Source: Allomuricauda sp. CP2A (GTDB lineage Bacteria > Bacteroidota > Bacteroidia > Flavobacteriales > Flavobacteriaceae). From it: DNA of 43,969 nucleotides. This document shows, piece after piece, positions 23,498-30,688 of this stretch. The notes under the pieces are model-generated. The model worked only from the letters and a program-made list of their open reading frames with translations, searched no databases and was not told the DNA's origin. Both the position numbers and the translations under genes were made by a program. The stretch spans positions 1 through 43,969 of the forward strand of contig NZ_LXTT01000168.1 of the NCBI RefSeq assembly GCF_001683915.1, written 5' to 3'. The stretch's first letter is position 1, and each line of letters starts with the position of its first letter.

Positions 23498-24927
23498 TGA
23501 CGGAGGAATTCCACAAAGAAGCCATTCAACATCCAATTTTTCAACTTATCGGGGAAACTGCCGATGAATTGGGCGTGGATGCCTATGTGATCGGGGGATT
23601 TGTGCGGGATTATTTTTTGAAACGGGACACACCCAAGGATATTGATGTCGTGGCCGTTGGCAGTGGCATTCAATTGGCCAAAAAAGTGGCCTCAAAAATC
23701 AAGGGAAAACCAGAAGTTTCCATATTCAAGAATTTTGGCACGGCCATGATCAAACACAAAGGTCTGGAGTTGGAATTTGTGGGTGCCCGCAAGGAAAGTT
23801 ATCATCGTGATAGTCGGAAACCCGTGGTGGAGGATGGTTCATTGGAAGATGACCAAAACCGACGCGATTTCACCATAAATGCCATGGCATTGGCTCTCAA
23901 TAAAGCCAATTTCGGGCAGCTTTTGGACCCTTTTGATGGGTTGAACGACCTAGACAAGAAAATTATCCGCACCCCTTTGGAGCCGGGCATCACCTATTCC
24001 GATGATCCTTTGCGAATGATGCGTGCCATCCGTTTTGCTACGCAATTGCACTTTACCATTGAACTGAAGTCGCTCCAGGCCATTACCGAAAACAAGGACC
24101 GCATCAAGATTATTTCCAAAGAGCGTATTGTGGATGAACTCCACAAAATATTGATGAGCCAAAAACCCTCCCGAGGTTTCAAACTGATGCACCAAACCGG
24201 ACTTTTACCCTTAATTCTTCCAGAATTGACCGCCCTACAAGGAATCGAAGAGATAGAAGGACAACGCCACAAGGACAATTTTTGGCATACGCTGGAAGTG
24301 GTGGACAACATTTCGGAAACTACCGACAACCTTTGGTTGCGTTGGGCGGCCTTATTGCACGATATTGGCAAGGCCCCCACAAAAAAATTCCACAAAAGAA
24401 TTGGCTGGACCTTTCACGGGCACGAGTTTGTGGGCTCCAAAATGGTGTACAAGCTTTTTAAACGGATGCGGATGCCCTTGAACGACAAAATGAAGTTTGT
24501 GCAAAAAATGGTGTTGATGAGTTCACGGCCCATCATCTTGGCAGAAGAGCATGTTACCGATTCGGCAGTGCGGCGTTTGGTTTTTGATGCCGGGGATTAT
24601 GTGGATGACCTCATGACCTTGTGCGAGGCCGATATCACCACCAAAAACCCCAGAAAACAACGGAAGTACAAGAACAATTTTCAACTAGTACGTCAAAAAA
24701 TAGTGGAAGTTGAAGAACGAGATCATGTCCGCAACTTTCAACCTCCGGTTTCAGGTGAGGAGATCATGCAGACCTTTAACCTAAAACCATCGCGGGAAAT
24801 AGGGATCATCAAGGAAGCCATCAAAGAGGCCATTTTGGAGGGTGAGATTCCCAATGAACATGAAGCTGCCTATCAGTTTATGCTGGAAAAAGGCAAACAA
24901 ATGAACCTAAAAGTCCATTCAGAATGA
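23497..24927 (+). CDS. cca: CCA tRNA nucleotidyltransferase (class II, with HD domain)
   Basis: 476 aa. The N-terminal nucleotidyltransferase domain has YVIGGFVRD (about 32-40) and the metal-binding DIDVVAVG. The EDDQNRRDFTINAMAL block (about 111-127) and DDPLRMMRAIRFATQLHF are the class II signatures that select CTP and ATP. The C-terminal HD domain has LLHDIGKAPT with its His-Asp metal pair. It adds or repairs the 3' CCA of tRNAs. It is translationally coupled to the upstream t6A enzyme (TAATG) and to the downstream heme A synthase (ATGA). Confidence 0.95.
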   Translation: MTEEFHKEAIQHPIFQLIGETADELGVDAYVIGGFVRDYFLKRDTPKDIDVVAVGSGIQLAKKVASKIKGKPEVSIFKNFGTAMIKHKGLELEFVGARKESYHRDSRKPVVEDGSLEDDQNRRDFTINAMALALNKANFGQLLDPFDGLNDLDKKIIRTPLEPGITYSDDPLRMMRAIRFATQLHFTIELKSLQAITENKDRIKIISKERIVDELHKILMSQKPSRGFKLMHQTGLLPLILPELTALQGIEEIEGQRHKDNFWHTLEVVDNISETTDNLWLRWAALLHDIGKAPTKKFHKRIGWTFHGHEFVGSKMVYKLFKRMRMPLNDKMKFVQKMVLMSSRPIILAEEHVTDSAVRRLVFDAGDYVDDLMTLCEADITTKNPRKQRKYKNNFQLVRQKIVEVEERDHVRNFQPPVSGEEIMQTFNLKPSREIGIIKEAIKEAILEGEIPNEHEAAYQFMLEKGKQMNLKVHSE

Positions 24928-25937
24928 AAAAAAACAAATATGTGGTGTACTGGCTGTTGACTGGTTGTGCGCTCATTTTTATCATGGTGCTTGTGGGCGG
25001 AATTACCCGGCTTACCCATTCCGGGCTTTCCATTTCGGATTACAAATTGATTCACGGCACATTGCCCCCCATGAACGAGCAGGCTTGGGAGGAAGCCTTT
25101 GAACTCTACAAGCAATACCCGGAGTACCAAAAACTCAACTCCCATTTTGATCTGGAGGATTTTAAGGACATTTATTTTTGGGAATGGCTGCACCGGTTCA
25201 TTGGTCGGTTTATTGGAGTTGTCTTTATCCTTCCCTTTTTATATTTCCTGTTCACCAAAAAATTGGACAGGCCCACGGTAAAAAAATGTTTGGTCTTGCT
25301 TTTTCTGGGTGGATTTCAAGGCTTTTTGGGGTGGTATATGGTAAAAAGCGGTCTGGTGGACCGTCCGGATGTATCCCATTTTAGATTGGCCGCCCATTTG
25401 ACCACTGCCTTCATCACCTTTGCCTACAGTCTTTGGGTGGCGTTGGACCTTATGTATCCATCCAAAAAAGAAATAAAAAAGCCAATACGGAACCTTATCC
25501 GAATTACATACGGCGTTTTACTGGTTCAAATTATTTGGGGCGCTTTTGTAGCTGGATTGGATGCTGGCTTTATCCACAACCACTGGCCCTTGATGAGTGA
25601 GGGAAAATTGATTCACGAAACCGTGTACATTGAACAACAGCCCGTGATCAAAAACTTTTTTGAAGGAAAAAGCGGCGTACAATTTGTGCACCGGTACATG
25701 GCCTATATTGTGGTCGGTTTGATTGCATTGATATGGGTACGATCTAGAAAAATAGAACGGACACCATTACAGGAAAAAGGGCTGCAATCCATGGTGGTTT
25801 TGGTCCTTGCCCAATTTGTGTTGGGGGTAATGACGCTTATTTATGCCGTTCCGCTTTGGTTGGGTATTGCCCACCAGATTGGGGCGTTTTTCCTGTTGGC
25901 CGCCATGACGTTTACCCTGCATCGGTTCTCCAAATAA
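24924..25937 (+). CDS. ctaA: Heme A synthase, COX15/CtaA family
   Basis: 337-aa membrane protein with about eight helices in two pseudo-symmetric halves. It oxidises the C8 methyl of heme O to make heme A for cytochrome oxidase. The heme-ligand histidines sit in family blocks: GGITRLTHSGLSI, FWEWLHRFIGR, SHFRLAAHLTTAF, FVHRYMAYIVVG and GIAHQIGAFF. The GAFVAGLDAGFIHNHWPLM block is the usual COX15 hallmark. ATGA overlap with the cca gene. No other oxidase assembly gene is in the window. Confidence 0.94.
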   Translation: MKKNKYVVYWLLTGCALIFIMVLVGGITRLTHSGLSISDYKLIHGTLPPMNEQAWEEAFELYKQYPEYQKLNSHFDLEDFKDIYFWEWLHRFIGRFIGVVFILPFLYFLFTKKLDRPTVKKCLVLLFLGGFQGFLGWYMVKSGLVDRPDVSHFRLAAHLTTAFITFAYSLWVALDLMYPSKKEIKKPIRNLIRITYGVLLVQIIWGAFVAGLDAGFIHNHWPLMSEGKLIHETVYIEQQPVIKNFFEGKSGVQFVHRYMAYIVVGLIALIWVRSRKIERTPLQEKGLQSMVVLVLAQFVLGVMTLIYAVPLWLGIAHQIGAFFLLAAMTFTLHRFSK

Positions 25938-25950
25938 GATTGAATTGTCG

Positions 25951-25958
25951 TAAATTTG
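25951..25958 (+). promoter_or_regulatory. -7 promoter box (TAAATTTG)
   Basis: Perfect TAnnTTTG match 22 bp before the ATG at 25981, in the 43-bp gap after ctaA; no -33 TTG at the usual spacing. Confidence 0.5.
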
Positions 25959-25980
25959 TGCCCAATCTAAAATTTGTTGG

Positions 25981-26478
25981 ATGATTTATAAAATCAGGAT
26001 TATTCTAGATGCTGAGGAAGATATCTTTAGGGATGTTGAGATTGAGGATAGCAATACGTTGGAAGAATTTCACAATGCCATAACCCAGGCCTTTGGGTTT
26101 GAAGGTGATGAAATGGCCTCCTTCTACACCTGTGATGAGGAATGGAACCAAGACGAGGAAATTGCGATGTTCGATATGAGCGAAAATGGTTCTGATATTC
26201 GATTAATGAACGAAACCGTTCTGGATGATGTATTGACAGAACAAACCCCTAAAATGATCTATGTGTACGATTTTTTCAGCATGTGGACCTTTTTTGTGGA
26301 ACTGGCCGATATTGTGGAAAAAGAAAGCGGAAGAACGTATCCCAACGTGCTGTTCAGTTTCGGCGAACTGCCCGATGCTCCCCCAGAAAAAAACTTCGAG
26401 TCCAAACCCACCACCGATTTTGACGATGATTTCCTGGACAGTTATGACGACATGGATTTTGATGAAAACTGGAATTAA
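25981..26478 (+). CDS. pRiA4b ORF-3-like family protein
   Basis: 165-aa acidic cytoplasmic protein. The opening MIYKIRIILDAEEDIFRDVEIEDSNTLEEFHNAITQAFGF is the beta-beta-beta-helix pattern of the plasmid pRiA4b ORF-3 family (sometimes labelled IS1096 TnpR-like). FYTCDEEW and the later YVYDFFSMWTFFVELADI block match it as well. The name comes from a plasmid gene; a chromosomal copy in flavobacteria is common and does not imply a mobile element. Function unknown. The C-terminal 30 residues are a Asp-rich tail. Confidence 0.8.
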   Translation: MIYKIRIILDAEEDIFRDVEIEDSNTLEEFHNAITQAFGFEGDEMASFYTCDEEWNQDEEIAMFDMSENGSDIRLMNETVLDDVLTEQTPKMIYVYDFFSMWTFFVELADIVEKESGRTYPNVLFSFGELPDAPPEKNFESKPTTDFDDDFLDSYDDMDFDENWN

Positions 26479-26480
26479 AA

Positions 26481-26556
26481 CCCATCACCTTTTACCCTGA
26501 ACCTTTCACCTTTAAACCTTTCACCTTTAAACCTTTCACCTTTAAACCTTCACCCT
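26481..26556. repeat. 15-bp tandem repeat before the nucleoid-associated gene
   Basis: Three perfect copies of ACCTTTCACCTTTAA at 26501-26515, 26516-26530 and 26531-26545, with degenerate partial copies on both sides (from about 26481, and to 26556). The array ends 2 bp before the ATG at 26558, so it fills the entire gap between the two genes and forms the 5' leader of the second. Confidence 0.9.
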
Positions 26557-26557
26557 T

Positions 26558-27616
26558 ATGCTGAATCTATATAACGCCCAAATTGAAAGTATTTCCCTCC
26601 ATCGCGTAGGCAACAAGAGCAAGAACGAGGCTGCATTTTTATCCGCAGAGCCCTTTACCCTCAACGATGAAATGGCCGGCTTGCTCAAGGAATATTTCTT
26701 TAAACCATTCAGGGAGAAGGAAGAGAACTATTATAAGTTTTACAATGATGTGGATGTGGAGTTCAATGAGGTCTATAATGCCGTTTCTGATATTTTTAGC
26801 GACAACTCAAAAACCCACGAGGTTTCAAAAAAAATAACCACCCACCTTTTTGAACAATCCAACCATCCCCATATTAAAAATGGGGAGGTATATGTGGTCC
26901 ATTTTTCGGATATGGTCATCGATAACCAAAAAACTGATGCTGTTGGGATTTTTAAGAGTGAGTTGAAGCATGATTTTCTTCAGTTCAAAGAGAAAGAACA
27001 AAACTTGGAGATTCTAATTCGCCAAGGGATCAACATCAATAAGCTGGACAAGGGCTGTATCGTTTTCAACACCCAAAAAGAGGAAGGATACAAAGTGTTG
27101 TCCGTGGACAGCAATCGGTATGATGCCAAATATTGGTTGGAGAACTTTTTAGGGCTCATTCCATTGACCGATGAGAACTTTTACACCAAAAACTACCTCA
27201 AATTCTGTCAAAATTTTGCCAAGGATGTGGTTTTGCCTGCCGAGGACAAGCAACAAGAGGTGCTTTTTATGAACCGGGCGGTGAACCACTTTGCCAAAAA
27301 CGACAATTTTGAGGAAACCTCATTTTTGAATGAGGTGATGGAAAACCCCGAATTGATCCCTGAATTTAAGCATTACAAGGTCGAAAAAGGGCCAAAATAC
27401 AGCATTGAGGACGTATCCAATTTTGATATTGCCAACAAGGCCGTTTCCGATGCGCGGAAAAAAATCAAGAATGTCATCAGTCTGGATACCAATATTCAGA
27501 TAAAGTTGGATTTCATCAACCCAGAATCCGCTGAAAAATTTGTGGAAAAAGGTTGGGACGAGGAACGACAGATGTATTATTATTTGGTGTATTTCAACAA
27601 GGAACAGAAGAGCTAG
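26558..27616 (+). CDS. Nucleoid-associated protein, YejK/NdpA family
   Basis: 352 aa, matching the 37-kDa nucleoid-associated protein family in length and in blocks such as FNEVYNAVSDIFSD near 75-90, VYVVHFSDMVIDNQKTDAVGIFKSE (about 109-133), and the late FVEKGWDEERQMYYYLVYFN strand pair. E. coli YejK binds DNA and interacts with topoisomerase IV; the role here is inferred from family. Translation starts right after the 15-bp repeat array. The stop codon shares a CTAG with the stop of the convergent gene at 27613. Confidence 0.85.
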   Translation: MLNLYNAQIESISLHRVGNKSKNEAAFLSAEPFTLNDEMAGLLKEYFFKPFREKEENYYKFYNDVDVEFNEVYNAVSDIFSDNSKTHEVSKKITTHLFEQSNHPHIKNGEVYVVHFSDMVIDNQKTDAVGIFKSELKHDFLQFKEKEQNLEILIRQGININKLDKGCIVFNTQKEEGYKVLSVDSNRYDAKYWLENFLGLIPLTDENFYTKNYLKFCQNFAKDVVLPAEDKQQEVLFMNRAVNHFAKNDNFEETSFLNEVMENPELIPEFKHYKVEKGPKYSIEDVSNFDIANKAVSDARKKIKNVISLDTNIQIKLDFINPESAEKFVEKGWDEERQMYYYLVYFNKEQKS

Positions 27617-28689
27617 AACTTCTTCTCAATAATCTGTTTCATACTGACATCCTCATAATTTCGTTTCACAAAATCGAGGGCCGTGGCAAGTACCTGCCCC
27701 ATGTTCTCGCATTTTTTAAACTCCATGTCATGGGTAAATTCCTGCAATTCCGTTTTTAACCGCTCCACGTTTTCGGGGAGTGAGATTTCATCCGTTTTGA
27801 CACTGTTGATCAACCGTTTTATCCGGTTCCCTGAACTAATGATCCGTTTGGCCACAATGGAACGCTCCTCGATCTTATATTGATCCACCGAATATTCCTG
27901 TAATTTATTGGTGACCAACCCCACCATTTGAAGATTTTCTTTAAAGAATTGGGGCAAGTACACCTTGAACTTACCTTCATAACATTGCTGATCAAAATCT
28001 ATGGCCCGGATACGGTACACCACGTGGTCAAAATCGTGAACGGGCACAATAACGTAGTTATACGAACGCATATCGCCCAACAGACGGATCATACATCGTT
28101 CATTGAACTTCACAAACTCCTTGGCCAGTTGGGCTTTCTCGGATTCTGAACATTTGGGCAATATATCCTTGATGAACATATCCCCCGGAATTCCGGCAAT
28201 GTGCTCTTCAATGAGCGTGTCCCTGTACACCAAAAAGTTAAGATTGTAGGGAGAAAGCATGTGCTCCAGTTCCAAGCCGTAAATACGGGATGCATCGGTC
28301 TTTTTTACATAGAAATAGGTGTAATTATCGTTGAGGATGTTCCTTACCTTGATGCGAAATGGTTTTGAATTCCCAAAAGTGCAGAAATCAACCGCATCAA
28401 CATTCAGATATTCCAAAATACGGTTGCTCCCATCGGAATGCAAAATGGAATAGACCTGTTTTAGGCTCATATCGATTTCCTTGCGATCAGAATCCGAATA
28501 ATACACCCGAACCCACAGCGTATCCTCTCCATCGTTATCATAAACTACAACAGATCCGGCAAAACGGAGCAGGTCATCATAAAAAATAGGAATCTCTATT
28601 TTTCTATTATATCGGTCCAGGTACGCATCCAGTTTTTTTTGGACCGGATAGGCCGGTTTTTTCTTGGACATCAATTTTTCCTCAGTCAT
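27613..28689 (-). CDS. Unrecognised protein with protein-kinase/APH-like motifs
   Basis: 358-aa cytoplasmic protein; I recognise no named family. What can be seen: an N-terminal beta-rich region (about 30-115); then TYFYVKK (Lys129/130), GLELEHML (Glu140/142), a possible hinge IEEHIAGI (about 160-167), LGDMRSYNYVIV with Asp206 and Asn211 five residues later, and RAIDFDQ with Asp231. The order and spacing of Lys, Glu, Asp-x4-Asn and Asp-Phe-Asp are those of the kinase / aminoglycoside phosphotransferase fold, so a phosphotransferase role is an inference to test. The C-terminal 110 residues are helical. An alternative start is Met7. Tail-to-tail with the nucleoid-associated gene, sharing CTAG as both stops. 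Confidence 0.7.
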   Translation of the reverse strand: MTEEKLMSKKKPAYPVQKKLDAYLDRYNRKIEIPIFYDDLLRFAGSVVVYDNDGEDTLWVRVYYSDSDRKEIDMSLKQVYSILHSDGSNRILEYLNVDAVDFCTFGNSKPFRIKVRNILNDNYTYFYVKKTDASRIYGLELEHMLSPYNLNFLVYRDTLIEEHIAGIPGDMFIKDILPKCSESEKAQLAKEFVKFNERCMIRLLGDMRSYNYVIVPVHDFDHVVYRIRAIDFDQQCYEGKFKVYLPQFFKENLQMVGLVTNKLQEYSVDQYKIEERSIVAKRIISSGNRIKRLINSVKTDEISLPENVERLKTELQEFTHDMEFKKCENMGQVLATALDFVKRNYEDVSMKQIIEKKF

Positions 28690-28933
28690 TTTTCTTTACG
28701 ATTCAAGATATTGGACATAAGACGCTAGAAAATGGAAACTGGACACCTGTATGACTTCCGACTTCCGACTTCCGACTTCCGACTTCCGACTTCCGACTTC
28801 CGACTTCCGACTTCCGACTTCCGACTTTAAAATTTCCACATTTAACCTCTTCAGTCATTTTTTTGGCTTTATTGTAACAAATTCAACAATACCTCGTCAA
28901 GTTACTATAAACAAATCAAAAAACGATTCCGTC
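28690..28933. other. Intergenic region between divergent genes, with heptamer repeat
   Basis: About 244 bp. It holds the GACTTCC array (28753-28822) and, after it, an AT-rich stretch that should carry the promoter of the ABC transporter operon; no perfect TAnnTTTG box was found. Confidence 0.45.
28753..28822. repeat. Heptanucleotide tandem repeat (GACTTCC)10
   Basis: Ten perfect direct copies of GACTTCC, followed by a partial eleventh (GACTT) at 28823-28827. It lies between the divergent kinase-like gene and the ABC transporter operon. An open frame through the repeat continues into the ABC gene, but its product (repeats of TSDFRLP) is not conserved-looking, so I treat the repeat as non-coding. 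Confidence 0.95.
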
Positions 28934-29830
28934 TTGGAAACTATACTTACTGTAAACCATCTGACCAAAAAATTTGGGTACCTCACCGCTGTAAAAGATT
29001 TGTCCTTTACCATAGAAAAGGGCAACGTGTATGGTATTTTGGGCCCAAATGGCAGTGGAAAATCGACCACTTTAGGCATTATTTTGAACGTGGTGAACCG
29101 CACATCCGGTGATTTTAGTTGGTTTGATGGCAACACCTCGACCCATGAGGCCTTGAAAAAAGTGGGTGCCATTATTGAACGACCCAATTTTTACCCTTAC
29201 ATGACCGCTATCCAAAACCTGAGGCTCGTTTGTAAGATCAAAGAGGTTCCTTACACTCGGATTCAGGAAAAATTGGAACTCGTAGGGCTTTGGGACCGAA
29301 GAAACAGTAAGTTCAAGACCTACTCTTTGGGGATGAAACAGCGTTTGGCCATTGCCTCTGCCCTGCTCAACGACCCAGAAATCCTGATTCTGGATGAGCC
29401 CACAAACGGATTGGACCCTCAGGGTATCCATCAAATCAGGGAGATCATCAAAAAAATTGCAAATCAAGGTACTACGATTCTTTTAGCATCCCATTTATTG
29501 GACGAGGTTGAAAAAGTGTGTTCCCATGTGGTCATTCTACGAAAAGGCGAAAAACTGTACTCCGGTGCAGTGGATGGCATGATGGCCACCCATGGCTTTT
29601 TTGAACTTCGCTCCGCGGATATGGAAAAACTTAAGTCCCTCTTGGAAAAGAGCGCCAGTTTTGGAAAAATCGAGAGTTTCAATGGAACCCTTACCGTCTA
29701 TCTGAAGGAAGAAATGGATGCCGAGGAACTCAACAAAATGCTGTTTGAAAAAGGGATTGTCCTTTCCCATCTGGTGAAACGCAAGGAAAGCCTGGAAGAA
29801 CAATTTTTAACCTTGACCAAAAACAACTAA
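28934..29830 (+). CDS. ABC-2 type transporter, ATP-binding subunit
   Basis: About 299 aa from the TTG at 28934. The frame is open further upstream, but that part is the heptamer repeat and unstructured sequence; METILTVNHLTKKFG from the TTG is the normal beginning of this family. Walker A GPNGSGKS, the Q-loop region (PYMTAIQNLRL), signature YSLGMKQRLA, Walker B ILILDEPTNGLD and the switch His (ASHLLDEVE) are all present. The C-terminal about 80 residues form the usual extension of exporter ATPases. It is followed 12 bp later by its permease. Substrate unknown; it resembles the bacitracin/lantibiotic-type exporter ATPases. Confidence 0.93.
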   Translation: METILTVNHLTKKFGYLTAVKDLSFTIEKGNVYGILGPNGSGKSTTLGIILNVVNRTSGDFSWFDGNTSTHEALKKVGAIIERPNFYPYMTAIQNLRLVCKIKEVPYTRIQEKLELVGLWDRRNSKFKTYSLGMKQRLAIASALLNDPEILILDEPTNGLDPQGIHQIREIIKKIANQGTTILLASHLLDEVEKVCSHVVILRKGEKLYSGAVDGMMATHGFFELRSADMEKLKSLLEKSASFGKIESFNGTLTVYLKEEMDAEELNKMLFEKGIVLSHLVKRKESLEEQFLTLTKNN

Positions 29831-29842
29831 TCAAAAAAACGA

Positions 29843-30676
29843 ATGGTACGTCTACTACAAATAGAATTTATAAAACTTTGGAACAACAGGGCCAGCAAGG
29901 TGTTGATCATCTCCTATTTTGCCCTGTTGACCTCAATTGCATTGATCGCAGCCATAAAGTTCGACATTGGTCCGGTACAGTTTCATTTGGCCGATCAAGG
30001 CATATTCAACTTTCCCTATATCTGGCACTTTAACACTTTTGTAGCCGCGATTTTTAAATTGTTTTTGGCCATTGTCATTGTCTCCATGATGTCCAATGAA
30101 TACAGCAACAAGACCATTAAACAAAATTTGATAGACGGTCTCTCCAAAAAGGAATTCATTCTTTCCAAGGTGTTGACGGTCATTTCCTTTGCGTTGATTT
30201 CAACCGTTTTTGTGTTTGTGGTTTCCCTCGTATTGGGACTTGTTTATTCAGACTACAATGAGTTGTCCATCATCTTTTCTGACTTGGAGTTTTTACTGGC
30301 CTTTTTTGTGAAACTGGTCGGTTTCTTCTCTTTCTGTCTCTTTTTGGGCATTCTGGTCAAGCGATCTGCCTTTGCCTTAGGTTTCTTAATTCTCTGGACC
30401 ATTTTGGAGCAGGTCGTCTTTGGATTATTGGGCTGGAAAGTAATGAGTTGGCCCGCCGCAAAAAAGGTAAAGGATTTCTTCCCATTGGAATCCATGATGA
30501 ATTTGATCAAAGAGCCCGGCTCACGTCTTTCTGCAGTACAGAACATCGGAGATCAGATAGGGGAAAATTTACGGTTTGACTACCACACCTATTGGTATGA
30601 ATTTTTAATTGTCCTCTTTTGGACGGCTCTATTTATCTACTTGTCCTACGCATTGTTGAAAAAGCGCGATTTATAG
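29843..30676 (+). CDS. ABC-2 type transporter, permease subunit
   Basis: 277 aa with six hydrophobic helices: one near residues 20-40, then the rest from about 60 to 270, the ABC-2 layout. The N-terminal LLQIEFIKLWNNRASKVLIISYF is the typical opening, and the NEYSNKTIKQNLIDGLSKKEFILSKV block between helices 2 and 3 is the coupling region that contacts the ATPase. It pairs with the ATP-binding gene 12 bp upstream to form a half-type exporter. The next gene, for a type IX-secreted protein, begins 12 bp after its stop. Confidence 0.92.
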   Translation: MVRLLQIEFIKLWNNRASKVLIISYFALLTSIALIAAIKFDIGPVQFHLADQGIFNFPYIWHFNTFVAAIFKLFLAIVIVSMMSNEYSNKTIKQNLIDGLSKKEFILSKVLTVISFALISTVFVFVVSLVLGLVYSDYNELSIIFSDLEFLLAFFVKLVGFFSFCLFLGILVKRSAFALGFLILWTILEQVVFGLLGWKVMSWPAAKKVKDFFPLESMMNLIKEPGSRLSAVQNIGDQIGENLRFDYHTYWYEFLIVLFWTALFIYLSYALLKKRDL

Positions 30677-30688
30677 TATATTGAGGGG

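Noticed and set aside
25981..26478. Possible mobile element because of the pRiA4b ORF-3/IS1096-like name
   Set aside because: No inverted repeats, target duplication or transposase nearby; the family is widespread on chromosomes.
28751..28933. N-terminal extension of the ABC ATPase gene through the heptamer repeats
   Set aside because: The encoded repeats (TSDFRLP) and the following stretch are not typical of the family, which starts at METILTV; the TTG at 28934 is preferred.
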